From Watersipora subatra (lineage: Eukaryota > Bryozoa > Gymnolaemata > Cheilostomatida > Watersiporidae), in assembly GCF_963576615.1 (NCBI RefSeq), contig NC_088708.1:29705191-29769190 (forward strand): DNA of 64,000 nt, given 5' to 3'. Positions 44,701 through 59,700 of the stretch are shown in pieces. The notes beneath the pieces are model-generated. The model was not told where the DNA came from. It made no database searches and saw only the letters and a list, made by a program, of their open reading frames with translations. The translations under genes were made by a program, and so were the position numbers. Position 1 is the first letter of the stretch. Each line of letters begins with the position of its first letter.

Positions 44701-47700
44701 AGAATTCGTAAAAAGTTCGAAGTTCGCATCCACTTTTTAGTTATGTATATTTGGTTAAATATTCTTACTGCAGCCACATCGCAGGACATCATAATCAGTC
44801 TCATTTAGACCACTAGCTGCATATCATTGATCACGCCTTGACACGCTGCCAAAGGTTAACAGTGTTCAGCTTGAAACCTTCGTTGTGGCAGGCATGGCTA
44901 TTTGCAGGCTGTGAGAAATCCTGCGTGAGTGATGGAGTCCAACTTTAATTATTGTTGTCTAAACTTTAATTTTGAAGTCGATGAAACAATATGCAGTTTT
45001 CCTATAACTGTGTTGCCCCACAATCGTCTCATCGCTTGAATGACAAAGTGACAAAGCGAACTCTTCGTTTCAATCAATTATCTTATTGAGAGCTTTCAGA
45101 TCTGGTGAAGCTTAATGATTTAGGCAAACTCGACCCACCTGTCCTGGACGCATGATGGCTACAGACGCTTTCAGCAAGCGTCTTTGCTTGCTCTCTTCAA
45201 TGTTTGGATAGTCATTCGCGAGACGCAGTCCCGCTCTGGAGGAGGCTACCCCTAGGCCTGTGTTGGAAACTCTGAAGTACTTGTATCCCTTCTGGCTTTT
45301 GCCAACCGCTATAGCAAACATCCCATGCTAGGGTAACTTGAAGCTAGCAGTGATTCCGTACTCTCTGCTCTGGTTATTACATGTCTGTCATAACGAGTCC
45401 TATCCTTCAAGTTGATTGATGGCTCGCTCCCTCACTCCTGGCTCTTCCATTGTCTCATTCGACTCGCTGAGCCACAAAGCTAGAATAGTTTTTAGGTCTG
45501 ATCTGTCGGTGCTAACCGTGAACTTACATTACTCAACGTTTACTTGATATTCGCTGATTCCACTGTAACAGCATAAAGGCTAATTATTTTCATATCATCT
45601 CACTTGAAGAAGTTTAAAATAGCCTTTGAGAGTGCAGCTGAAATATTAGATTCTCTGAGCTTGGCTAGTGATTAGTTTTTATAAAGATTCTCTTTGCCGA
45701 GACATTCAAGTCCTTCACTATTCAGACACCCCTTTCAGCTTGCGATGAGTATAGAACAGAGGTGACAGTGTAATCATCTTGAGAAGGTGGTATCGATCTT
45801 GTCAACCTTATGAGATTCAATCATGGTTGGCAATTTGAAAGTGGTTTTGTGTTCAAGTTAACAGTAAGACAATAAGAGCATCCCTTGGCCGGCTTTGTTT
45901 ATGAGCAAGGTGCACAACTAGTTGAGGTGCCTTATAGGGTGGCTGTCATCAATGTTTCTCTCTCTACTCCTATGGCCTGCTTTGGTCTCAGTGGACTTTG
46001 CGCAAAAATTTGAGAATCACTGTGTTGGATGTGATGAATCAGAGTTTGGTATTTTTAATCAGATTTAGATGACATCTGTATACTGTGTAATGGCTGGCTG
46101 GAAGATATACTCAGACTTCCTAGCTAAGCTACTGAATTGTGTCAGGTTGTCAATTCCTTTTGTTCTTCTCTATCTTCCCAGCCTACCTGCCCTAACTGGC
46201 ATTTGATCAGGAATATAGGCTAGCTGGTGCGCTTTTGATGAACATCTTAATCGGGAATTTCTAACTTGGTAGGTTTTATAGTCGCATTGTTTCCTCATCA
46301 CTGGGATGATGTCACATCTGATGACTCACAGGTATTATTAGTAAGTATTGTTTTTGGCTTCCTTTGATTTTTCTTTCTTGGCAACTTCTCGAGTCTACCT
46401 CGGTAAAACAGTATTTCGTATGTGGTTTATTTGTCTGCACTACCCTAGCACACGCATACCATGGTCAAGCGATCTGTGGTCTAAGTGATATGGCTTGGAT
46501 TAGAGCAGAGTATTTGTACTCCTGAGCAATCGGTGCCTTTGATGTCCTGAGTCAAGCCCAAAGTCATAATTAGCCGCATGACACTGGTAATCCATGAGCT
46601 GCACATCAGTGCACCCTCCATACAAATACGGTCTCAGCACACTTGTACCGCTGCAGAAAACCTTCATTTAAATTTCGACAAAACATTACGTGTGAAGCTG
46701 ATCAAGCGCGGGTTTTCGCACCGAGGCCATTACCGGACACATTGTAACTGCTTGTTTGTTTTGTTGTCAATTGCGATTGAGTGTCAGGGAGAGACAGTGT
46801 TTGTTGTCGTAGGAATACGAGTGTTGCGCCTTGTTGTTGGAGTGGAGAAACTTATTTTATATCTCATCGAGTCGATGTAAAAGGAATGTCGAAATATGAA
46901 TCTTTATATCAACTGCGGCACAAAAAGCTTTTGATTATTTGTGATTTGATGTTTGATTTACATTATGTTCCTAGCCGCGCTTCTGTTAGCTTGCTTATTG
47001 CATTTACACCGAGTATCGCATGTCATATTCATCCAGTTCATTGCTGGCTTTTGAAGTCAATACCTTATCTCAGCTAACAGTCAATGCAAGCAGTCGTTTT
47101 ACCTATTCACACCTCCGGCCAGCTCTCTCTTTCTCTCTCGCTTTCTTAGCAGTCGCCCTTCAGCCTTCTTTATCTTCTCGTTGTGGCCCTTTTTTTGATC
47201 TCCTCTCATCGCTGTTATTCTTTTTAAATGAATGCGCACCATTTCAACTATTTTCTAAATAATGGAAAGATTTTTGTTGCTTTTAGCCAACCTGGCCCTC
47301 TGTCTGATCTCTTGCGTATATCTATCTGCATCACTTTAATCCAATAAATTAAAGATTTCTACTAGACGGCACTGAACCACGAGGATTAGCTATTCTTCAT
47401 AACATCCAAAATTTAGCAGTTGATTGCATGTACACAGATAGTTAGAACGTTTACTGGACCCTACTAAACTTTTGCCTGATTAGTTTTGGACGCTATCCTC
47501 ATGTTTGTATACACTTTCTTATCTCTGATTGACACTGTTTTTTCGCTATTGCTAGTAATGTGCAAACACTGGTGCATACTATCAATCATATTGTCTCTTA
47601 GCCATTGCTCCTTATCTAGTACTAATTTAAATTCATGACTTGAATAGCATTAACATTTAGCAATCAATTAGCTGCTTTCATGTCCTCACTACAAGGGAAC

Positions 47701-50700
47701 CAGTCTAGGCTACTGGAGGCCTTGTCGCTCACTACCTTCAACCTCCCTCACCCTTTTTAATTCCAGTTAGAATCCCTAATTCGGTTGTTACCTCTTTTAT
47801 GTAATTTTCTCTGGTGTTTTTAGAGTGGAAAACTAGGGTTAGGGTCTGTATACGATACACTACAGCCCCCTCCAGCACACGCTGGCATCTCCACATTACC
47901 ATTGCTTTCCTTTGACAAATCAGGTAAGAGATTTGACCTTGCCCCAAAGCTATGCATTTTCAATAAAATTGTTACAAATACTAACAAGTTGCTTACACGT
48001 CTGCCAGGTTGATGGGACACAGGCTATGTGCTAGCTTAGGCTCACCCCTAACATTGTTGTTGTGTACACTGGCAACAGTCGATAACCTCTACGATGGCCC
48101 TTTTCACGCCGCTAGATGTTTATGCTAGAGGGGTTTGAAGATACATATTTTGCATTGAAATCCCTGAGAAATTCACAACGAAAGTTTGCGTTTTATGTAT
48201 TTGTTCCAGTCATTTGTAATAGGCAAGTTGTTTTTAGCATTGTGATATAATTCATTTGGGAACACGGCCAATAATAATAGCTAATACCATAGTTACATGA
48301 AAGTTAGCTGTATAGCCGAGGCACTCATGAGAGCGGCATAGAGTTACTCTCTGTGTAAACATTCGGAGTTGTGGGTTGGTACACTGTAGCTGCTGGCTTA
48401 TCCATTTACACTAGAGTAACTAGTTTTGCACTTTTTTACTAAAGAAAATTCCGCTCCTTCAATTGTGATTGCTAATTTAAAATATCTGTGCATAAGCAAA
48501 CATGGTTATAAATACAGACAACTAACTGGAGAGACAGTAGAATATCTGACAGCCACCTTGTGTAAACTAATGATGAAAGAGCAATTTGTATCACCATCTA
48601 GTGGAAACCTTTTTGAGAGGCCAAATGGTCAATAGTATATGGCAAGACGGGTTCTTGGGCAGTGTTTGTTAAGATGTCAAGCATGAGATCACAATTCCCC
48701 AGTTGCAGTAACTGCAGTAACTGCAGTAACTGCAGTTACTAACTGTATGGATATATCTGTGCTGGTATAAACAGACAGAGTGTTTTTGACCATCAGAAAA
48801 CGTCATGTTATGGACTGGGGTATACACCGCTTGGTCTGCATGAGTGCAAGTAGTACGCGTATAAAAAGCTAGCTTGAGAACCCGGCTATGGTACGGTGCT
48901 CTGCTTTAGTAATTGCTACACGGTAACTTCTTTTTTGTAGACCATCGACCAGGTAGCATCTCACCAGCTTTTGCTTGTAAGTAACAACTAGTTGCGCTTT
49001 TCATCACTCTCTTTCTAGAAGGATTCCAAGGTCCTCAGTCTATGATGATTTCAGTGTTTCTATGATGAGTAAATCAGTAAAATATGATAACAAGTATTTC
49101 AATAGACTGTGGTACTAGTGAGAAACCTTCTGCTGCTCAATCTGCTTGGCTTTTACTGTCGTGGTTATGATTATACTGGTGATAGGGAAGACAACCCTTT
49201 ATAATATAACTACTCTGAATATTTTAGGACGACTGCGATAACTATAATGAAGCCTTCTACATGCTAGTTTCCTCGCTAAAACGACTCCCAAATGTATAGT
49301 AAACCATGTTTTCTGTGAGACAAAATATACTGAAACCGTAGTTTACGCGTCTCTTTGTCATGTTCGCTTATAAAATGATACGAGTGGTGATCACTATTTT
49401 TTAGGTACAAATCAAGAGGCTTTCGGAGAGTCTCATGGGCTACAAAAAAAAATCAAGTGAATATTTTGTACACAGTCAACATTCTACATACAAATTTTCC
49501 AAAAATATGATATGAAATTTTAGCATTTATGTCCAAAGTAACTTCCTACATCAATTGTTTAAAGTATTTCTAATGATCGGAGTTATGCTGCTAAAAGTAA
49601 GGATATTGGTAAAAATTAAAAATAGAATGTAAAAATATCTAAATAAAAATAAGGAAATATATATAAGCTGATTTGCCTAGTCATAGTTAAAATAAGTCAG
49701 TAAGTTAAAGTGTTATCAATAGGTTTTGGGCTGCGGAATGAACTAAATGTTTCACGGTATGTTATTAGGGGACAACTTGCTGCAACATGGGATGGTTTTA
49801 CCATGATGTAAAGCAGATCTTGGTAGAAATAACTTGATATGTAGATGTTTGACTGTAACTTTGTACATATAGGTTTTACTGTAGCTTTGTATGAAAGGAT
49901 TTGACTGTAGTTTTGTATGTAGGGGTCTGACTGTAATTTGGTATGTATGGGTTTTACTGTGACCTTGTATGTAGAGGTTTGACTATAGCCTTGTATGTAG
50001 AGGTTTGACTATAGCCTTGTATGTAAAGGTTTGACTATAGCCTGGTATGTAGAGGTTTGACCGTAGGTTGTATGTAAAAGTTTGACTGTAAGGATAAATC
50101 ACTATTGGCAGTTAGATCCATAAACTATAAAACTTAAAAGGGCGCTTTCTATTTGCAGGGCTACATAGACCAGCATTATTCTCTCTACCTGGTGCTTCCG
50201 GACAATACCCTCCATTTTATCCCGACTTATCCGTACAATCATGGTAAATATACACTTTGCTCATTTTCTTCCATCTCAGAGCAGCCGTCTCTCACACTAC
50301 ACTAGACTCTCCCTTCTAGTACACTGGTATCTTCTTCTTCTAGGTACACTAGTCTCTCCCTGAATACACTTGTCTTCTTCTAGGTACACTAGTCTCTCCC
50401 TGAATACACTTGTCTTCTTCTAGGTACACTAGTCTCTCCCTGAATACACTTGTCTTTTTCTTCAAGTAAACTATTTTTTTCTGTCAATGTACTATTTGAA
50501 TCTCTACACCAATGGTATTGTGCTGGAGAACTTATTGAGATATTGATTGTGTTGAGCTGGGCATTGTATATCGCAGAACACAACTATTCTCAATCAAGAG
50601 CCGATGCAATTGCCGCAGAAATAGAATTGATTTGATAGAAGGACACTGCCTAACGATTGTTCACATGCTAAGAATTTACAGTACAGTTCTCAATGGCTCC

Positions 50701-53700
50701 ATCGAGGCACTTAGCCTATTTTTTGCTGCGTTAAACCATATTTTAGAGGCAATGCGGTTTTTTGGCTTCAGCATTCCATGTACTTAGCAATATTTAGTGA
50801 TTTGTTAATGTGATTATTAGCCTCCCTGTGAATTCATCCTTAAACTAGCGCTTATTAGTAAGAGTGTCAGTTGCGATCAATTTCCTGTTCCATCAGTTTG
50901 TCGCCCTGCGCCCTGCAAACGCAAAGCGATAATCCTTTTGGTACACTGTTTATCTACTCACTTGACATCACAGTAGCGAATAGTTTGTTCACTCACTCGA
51001 TATTCACAGCAGTCGATAGCGTTAAAAGGAGTTTTTAAGGCTGCACAGATTTTTGTCTCACTCTTTCGAATTTTGTCTAATTTGCTGTTTTCAAAATTAA
51101 ATGAATTTCGAAAGAAATTTTATACTATCTACATAGGTAGGTAATATGTAACTATCAGCTAAATTGTGATTGGTGCAAAACTGTTTATTGAAACTTGGTG
51201 CCGTCATAGCTACTGGGATAAAAGTACCAGGCTAACCATCATCTCCTGATCATATCATCTCGGTTAATTTTACTTGTAAGTGATTCAACCTTTCCATTTT
51301 TTCAGATTAGGAAGCAGGTCATTTCTAAAAGCTTGATCATTAGCATTGATGTCATATTCATGGCCCGATATGCAATAGTAGAAGCATTTAGATCACTCAA
51401 CACATGATACCTTTTACCGTCACTAAAAATAATCATTGATAAACTTCCACATATTATATCTTTAGCTTGTCTTCTTCAAAGCTTGGTTTGGCACTCACTG
51501 AAACTCGTAGCCAGCGATCACAACGCTTAGGGCGTAATTTTACAAACTTAAAAAATTTTAGGATTCATAAATAAATTTCAAACGTTTACCGTCTTTTGAA
51601 GCTCGCTATTGTGTTCGTACAAAGACCGTTTACTAGCTAGTTGCACCATCTCAAGGCAACGTCTGTTATCCCAAGTAGCCGCGCTCACTTTCTATGACTC
51701 TTCTTTCTCCTGTCCCGCTCAGCAAGTTCAAACAGAGTTGTGTTTGCACAATATTTCACTCCGGTCTGTGATCTTTTAGAGCTTGTCACTATTTGATGGA
51801 TTTGACGATTTATTCATACCCTTTCATGGTGCTGCATGCGGTGAAGGAGCCGATGCTACAACTTCAATTGTTGACTCGAGCATCATACCTCTGTCTCTTC
51901 TGAAATATTCTGAGACCTGCTTTTCCTTAAAGTCTTACTATCATCATCATCTCTGGTTTTCCAAGACAATTTCAACCACAAAATAATATTATTTCATGAG
52001 AAAAGGCATAACTTTAATATTAGGGCTAATTTGAAGCAATGATTTCCGATTCATGAGACCACAGAACCATTAGAGCCCAATTCCACGCTGTTAATAACTG
52101 TGCATATCAGAGATTATTGCTTGCGCTTAGGTTTCTAATCCCCTCCTGACATCTTTCTGTCCCATCGCCTCCCCTAATTGCTTAGCTAAATATAAAATCA
52201 GTCTGGCTGAGTCTACTTTCTATAAATTTCTGCTTTTAATCTGTTCACCTAGCTAGTGTTGGCTGTGTTTTCGTTCAATGGTTACAACACTGTCATATGA
52301 CACCGCAAGCCGTCATCAACTCATAAAATTGTCAATGCTAAATGCTTGTTGCTCACAAAATTTCTCTTTGTCATACAGGCCAGGCAGCACCTACCCAGTG
52401 ACCTCTGTAGGCATGAGGTCACCGTACACAGGTCTACTGGCAGCAGCGCGAGGATACTCACCTCTGATGAGTTCACCGCTCTCTCCCGGCATGTCACAAC
52501 CCTCTCTTGTGTCACAAGCTGGCTCCAAACATGATATCCATCCTAATATGCTACAAGAAAACAGATTTTTGTAAGTGTGTCATGTTAGATTACCAACAGT
52601 TGTATTAGGGGAGAAATGGAGATGCTTCTCTCTGTCTTACACTCACTTCTAAAAAAAGGAGCATTTGTGAGCAATTGCACGATTTTTTCGTTTGATTCAT
52701 TCATTCTTAGCCCTAAAACCTCTGTCAGTTTTGTGTACAAAAATCATTTGAGTTTAGCCGTAAGTGATCCTGACAAAAATTGGCAGCTATTTTGGAAGAT
52801 GACTAAAACTGTTGCAGCAAGTAAAACAACTATTTAGGAACACATTCTAAGGTATTTTAACCTAACGATATCAAGTTTTGTTCCATTTTGGGTTTGGAGC
52901 AAGCATTTGTCAATGCAAAGATGAATGGTGAAGGTTGCTATGGTGATGGATTGCAATTGTGAGAGCTCATCTTTTATTGAAGGGTTGGGTGTCTAGCGCG
53001 CTGTATGGTCACTCTCTTGTATTACTTCTCTAACCCAAGATGAGACCTTTCTTCGAAACCATGTGTCAATTTTGGTTTGCCTTAGTCGCTTTAGTCAGTA
53101 CTGCCTCAGTCTCAGGGTAGCAATAACGTAAACATACAAGGCAATGATATGCCACGCCTTTTGCAGACCACATCCATATGGCAATGGAAGCAATAGTCAT
53201 GAAGAACACCACCACCACAAAGAAAAGAAAAAGCCACATATCAAAAAGCCCCTGAACGCTTTTATGTTATTTATGAAAGACATGCGTGCCAAAGTCGTAG
53301 CCGAATGTACACTCAAGGAGTCAGCGGCCATTAACCAAATTCTTGGGAGAAAGGTATGTCTGGTTATTCCTTCTCACTGTATGAGTAATTTAATAACTCC
53401 GGCATATTCATGATAGACCTAAAATCTTTCAAATATGTTGAAGAATTTCGTAGGCATCAGTATTTACAATTGCTTTATTGAGGAGCCTAGAGCAGTTAGT
53501 GAAAAAATTCGCAGTATAGTTAGTAGAGAGTACGCTGGGTCCAGCTGGTAAAATACTCTATAATATAACTAGTAGGGAGTACACAGGGTTCTATTTCTAT
53601 TCAGTTTGGTGTACAGTTAGTTAATAGCCAACTAACAAAGATATTCTAATTTCAAGCTGCTTGAAATTGAAATACTTTTGTCACTGGTATTGCGCAGATT

Positions 53701-56700
53701 ATAAGATGAAGAAATTGCGTGACCATCAACTGATGTGATGTTCTAGATATTAGACTGATTAAACCAGCTAAAATTATATTATCAAAGTTCACTAATGAAT
53801 ACTTGAGGAAATTGGGTGGTGATTCTCTAGCGTTACTATCCATTCCCCTGAAAGTCACTTTTTGTATTCACTCATTAGTGGTGAGATATAAACGGATCCA
53901 CTTGTCCTTACTTGTTGTTAACCTCAAAAGTGAGGCCAGTGATTTTTGTCAGGCAGATAAGTCTCCCCTTGAGCATATAAGTCTAAGCTAATTATATGGG
54001 CAGCATAAAATATCCCTTAAAGAGGAACTTCTGCAAAATCTCAGTAGATTTTATCAGAAAGTATCGGTATTATTCTATTATTTGCGATTGTTTTTGATGT
54101 TTGAGGTGAACTGACTACCAGGATGTTTCAAGATTAAAATCGACAAAACTTGATCGCTGTTAAAACATTTTGACGAAAAATACATGCGAAATGATGTCAC
54201 TAATTGCTATAGTTGATATCGGCTATTTTGTTTATTCTATCAATCTCTTTAAAATTATAGACACGCGATATGATGATCGCATTTTTGCTTGATCTGAGCA
54301 TTTTCATCGCTTTCAAGTTTTGTTGATCTTTATCTATAAACATCCTGGCAGTCAGATCACCTAAAATATAAAAAACAATCACAAATGACAGAAAAATGCT
54401 GATACTTTCTGATAAGATCTACTAAAATTTTGTGAAAGTTTATCTTCAAGGTCTGGCTACCCAGTTTCTTGTAGTGCACAACTATTCGCTCTGGCTACTC
54501 ACCGGCACTACTACCTGGCGTTTTGCAATGACAAATAGATTGTCCAGTAGGAAATTATCTCTGTTGTGTGGCCATGACATTGCATTTGGATTTTCTATTA
54601 TCCTTGTCATATAAATTACCTAATATGTATTATCAACAGTTTGTAATAGCAATAACCTTGCGCAGCTCTTTGCATCGCTATATTTTTGCTGAAGGATAAA
54701 GTGCTGCACGATGACGATGAATATCAGTTGAATGCAAAAATCTAATTTGGATTCATGAAATGAATTGAACTATGAAACAAAGTGGACTTTGGAAAATTTA
54801 ATTAAATGAAGAATTATGCGTTCCAGTTTACTTCAGTAGCCTACACGTATATATACTTTGTCTATACATATAAATAGTTGTTCATGTGAAATCCTGTCAA
54901 CATAGTTTGAAAACAAATCTCAGTTTTCTCTGAAAATGAATATAATAGAATTGAAATTATATCTATGGTTCTTTCAGTCAATGTATAAGTTTTATCTTTA
55001 CCAATGTAGAGCAACGCGTTTGTTCAGACACAACAAATTGACAACACTTTTGGCTACACAAACGGAGCAAGTGTGGGTAACCACGCTTTTACTGTTTGCA
55101 CATTTCTGCAAGTTGGGGTATTTATTTTTTCATGAAAACACATGAGAAAATCTGTGTCTTGCATCGTGCAGCATATTGATATCACATAAGATTAGTGCCC
55201 ACGCAGGATATTAATTTGTGATATGAGGCTTGGCTCTGTTCCATCGCAATTTTCTTGGAACACCTGAGACTCTGCCTGAGAAATCTTTTTCTGGTCCTCA
55301 ATGAAATGGAAATGACTGTTGTTGATTACTCATTGATCTTCTAATGACAAATATGCTAATAACACTCCGAAGATACACCACTAGAAATATTTACATAGAA
55401 CATGATGCAAAGAAGTCATCATTGAAATTGCCTAGGATGCTGCTGCAGCAGTTATGTTCAATATGCTAGTAGGTTTTAATCCATATTTCTGGCGATATGA
55501 AAATCTTTTAAAGTTACACAAAGATTTCTTTAGATTGTGTGGGATTCATAAATTAATACTTTCAGGCTCATTAACCTTGACAGACATGTTTTCCAGAGGT
55601 TTATATGCCTATGGAAGGGGGTGGGTGACCCCCTCCCCTTCTCAGATGCTGATACTAGGTAGTTGAATGGTGACTCTTGGGAAGGGGTTAGTAGGCGCAG
55701 AGTCAGCCATTAATTAGAAGCTTCTCATAATCCTTTGATGTGAAGATGTTATGGATGAGCCTGATTAAGGGCTGCCAGGATAAGAGAGAACAAAGCAGTC
55801 TGGTTAACAGTGTGGGCAAACGAGAGTGCAAGAATCTCCTAACTGCTTGCCTATCATTTCCCATCTCCAATATTCATAACATGTGCTCTCCTACTGCCTC
55901 CCATCTCATTTTATGAAGTTCTTATGTAAATGGCTTTCATACACACTCATTGCTTTTATTGACAGATAAAACAACATAAATAAAATTTAGATGAAGGCTC
56001 TATGCCAGTGTGTTAAAGCGTGCTGGAGAAATATGAAGCCCGTTGTTTTGTCGTGATTGGATAGATGATTGTGTAAAAATATATTTTGAAATGAAATCTG
56101 AAATGCATTGAAAGAGGGCAGCCCCAATTTTACTTATGACTTGTTTGCTTCAAAATAATATTAAACAATTTTAAATAATTTTTGTTAACAATATAGTTAG
56201 TAAAATCAAACACTAAAAATACATACAATTTTAATGACAAGCATCATAATATATATCGGGTTGTATAAATGTCAAGGACAAAAGATTACGCTTATGGCTA
56301 ATGGTCCCAGTTAGTTTTGTAGTGCATTCATTGCAAAGCTGTTGTTCATCCTAGCATGTCGCAACCCTTCCCATCGTCTTACTGCGCTCCAGCCTCAAGC
56401 AATCTTGCTGAGTGAGGCATGCCACTGCTTGGGTAAAATGTGCTGCTGCCTGAATGAGGCACAGTTTAACTATTTCTTTCGATTTTTCATAAGCAGTTTT
56501 GAAAAAGGTTGTTTAAAATAATATCTATTCATTTAACTCTCATGGTTCAATCTCAAAATAGAGTCACATAACTTCTAGAGCTTAATGGTGAAATGTTTCA
56601 CTGAAAGTAAATTGTCCTTCTTAGTTTTGTCTGATGAATAACTTAGCTGGCATACATACTTTATTGGCCTCTGCATGGTTACAAGGAGTTGGAGTGCTCT

Positions 56701-59700
56701 TACTATTTACTGATGACAGCGCCTGCAGAAAGTGTTGTTTTGTAGCTCTACGATATTGAATTGACACTTTTTCTTCAACATTCAGACAAATCACACGTTT
56801 GTAATCGTATTTCTTTATTAAAAGTTGAAAAAAAGTGTAGCCTACATGCAGTCTATAATAAATTGTATTTATTATTGACTGCATGATAAATACTAAATTG
56901 TATTTAGGCCTATTATAAAAACATTATTATACTATTGTAAGTAAACATAGATTTTTTTCAATTTTGATATTACAAAATTACAACCTAAAATTTATGAGCA
57001 GAGCCATGACAAGTGCTGATTAAAAATAAATTATTTCTACGAACATTTTATAACTGGAGAAGTACAAATGCTGCTTTTGAGTATTTGTGTGGAAACATAA
57101 TGTTAAACTGATGTAATAAGTTTCTTTAGTCTTTGAGTTCATTTCGAGCTCAAAGCTAATTTTTGCTGTGATATATTTTTTCGAAGCTGTGATAAAATCT
57201 CTGAATAAGTAGCTAATACTTTTAAATACCTATTATTGGCATGGCAACCTACATGTAGATGTTAAAACCTGTAAGTGACCGTGTTCCGAATTGTATTCAA
57301 AAGTTAAATTATATATATAGTTTTAGTGAGAAGTCCATAATCATCTTTATCAAACATGTTTTGCACGCGGTGCCACAAAAATAAAAAGAATAACTAACAA
57401 GAAAAATAATAATAAATGAATTGTTACATGAAAAAATAAATATTTTGCAAAATCCGCTTTAATAAAAGTGCTTTAGTTTAAAAATAGCTAAATTTGTACT
57501 CAGATGAGTATCACAAATATAAAGGTGAAATGTTCGAAACTGTACAAGTATCTGCAGTTAGAGTTGTGGCCAGTTCACAAGAAATAATGGATGAAATTAA
57601 CTAGTTTACATTGATTTTTTTTCATGCCAAAGATCTTTTAGGGTGTATATCGCTGCCTGTTATGTTTGCTAGTGGCACGCGTTAGACAGAGCGGAGCAGG
57701 CTAAATATTATGATATGGCCAAAAAAGAACGAGAGTTACACTTAAAGCTGTACCCCGGCTGGAGTGCCAGGGATAACTATGCCATGCATTCCAAGAGGAA
57801 AAAAAGGCGACGCGAACCTTGTACAGAAAATAAAGGTGAGTTGGCTAGATGGATTGTAGAATTCTTGGAGGCAGGCTGGTCTTCAAAGTCTTTTTATCCG
57901 CATTCCTTTAACCTATAAATACTGTTTGATTCATTTAGCGGCACAATGGAAACTCGTTGAAAATTCTTCATGCGAAGCATTCTGTATCTATCTGGTCATC
58001 ACGCCAGTTGATTTGGCATTGAACCAGCCCAGAGTTTAATGGAGAGGCCCTGTGGCTACCCTTCCTACCCACCATCTTCTAGCATTTTTTAGCTGCTTTG
58101 TGTGCTTAGATGAGACTTGTACACTGCAAAATTTACTGTGCTACAATTGGTTAACACTATTCATCACCATATTATAACATCATATTATGATGTTATAATT
58201 TATTAAATATTCAACTTCAAAAAACCAACTGGTTTTCACAATGGAAGATTAAATCTCGTATTGAATGCTGACTGATATTTTAGCTATTTTACCAAGATAA
58301 TAAATATAGTAGTGAAAACTTTATAACTGCGACCAAATGCTCTGATATACTAGGTTTTCATTGCGCGGATAATGCTGATTTAGAATTGTGTGCCCGTTGA
58401 GTTATCGTGAAACAAATATTTCAGTGGACAATCGTTTGGTGTGGATTAATGTTGGCGGGTTTTAAAAACAATGAGGAATTCTATTCCAGAGATCATAGTG
58501 GCGCATTCCTGTCTCACTTAGTAGCACGCTTTCCAAATAGGAACGACTGAAGTGTGGAAATGTTTAAAATGGAATAGCTTGCATGGAAATGTCTTGCGCA
58601 TCATTCACAAGTGTCGTTTCCATCTTTTGCAATCCTGCAACGTTATATAAAAATTTGTAACAAAACTCGCTTGACTTGCGGGTTTTTTTTTCATTTCCAT
58701 CTTGCGGATGACACAAACCTGCTGATTACCTGCCATTGAAACCTGCCGATTACCTTGCCATTGAAACCTGCTGATTACCTTGCCATTGAAACCTGCCGAT
58801 TACCTTGCCATTGAAACCTGCCGATTACCTTGCCATTGAAACCTGCTGATTACCTTGCCATTGAAACCTGCCGATTACCTTGCCATTGAAACCTGCTGAT
58901 TACCTTGCCATTGAAACCTGCCGATTACCTTGCCATTGAAACCTGCCGACTACCTTGCCATTTAAACCTGCCGATTACCTTGCCATTGAAACCTGCCGAT
59001 TACCTTGCCATTTAAACAGTAATATTCAACTGGTTTGTACACACCCTTAGAATTGTGAACAATGTAGGAACTATAAATTATCCGCTTATTATAAAGAAAT
59101 AACTTCCAACGAAACCGAGTCTGCAGACGGCTGCATAAATCAATGAGCTTTTACAATCATTTATTCAGTTTCACCGATCTTTCTTGGGCAATACTATTAC
59201 CTATATAGGTGAGGACTGGTGCTGGTGAACACCGCTCATTATCTACGACCACTATGCAGATGGTGAGGTCCTGTGAGATCGCCTTTCTAATATGCGCATG
59301 CTCCTCCTTTGATCTTGTTTTTGAGTAATTAATGGCTTTTCACAGTCTTTTGATCTCCGCCTAGGAAGAATGTAGTCTTGTATCCAATGGGAAAGTTAAG
59401 CAGGCCAATGCAGATCTATGGGATTGCTTCGGGGATCATGGGACAATATTTGCTATGCTTTGGATATTAATATGGTTACAACCTGTCTCTTGTTTGTAGA
59501 ATGTTCCAATCCTAAGAAATGTCGGGCAAGGTTTGGCCTTGACCAACAAAACCAGTGGTGTAAGCCGTGCAGGTTAGTTACCCTCGCTTGTCTATGGATA
59601 AGGTACTAATTTCTTCTTCGCATTGTTAAAAAGATCATTTGGTTCAATGATTAAGTTGTTGACCAGTTGGTCTGCAATACTTCACTCTCATTCTCTCGCT

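Larger units (their letters stand above)
41611..47823. other. TCF/LEF intron 3
   Basis: A 6.2-kb intron containing repeat G copy 2 and a tRNA-Pro-like fragment. The rest has no recognised content. A minus-strand open frame at 45112-45321 has no recognisable motif. Confidence 0.5.

Noticed and set aside
45112-45321. 69-codon minus-strand frame in TCF intron 3
   Set aside because: No recognisable motif, no supporting splice sites and no neighbouring exon in phase.
58714-59017. CRISPR-like array
   Set aside because: Units are directly adjacent with no spacers, and the DNA is eukaryotic.
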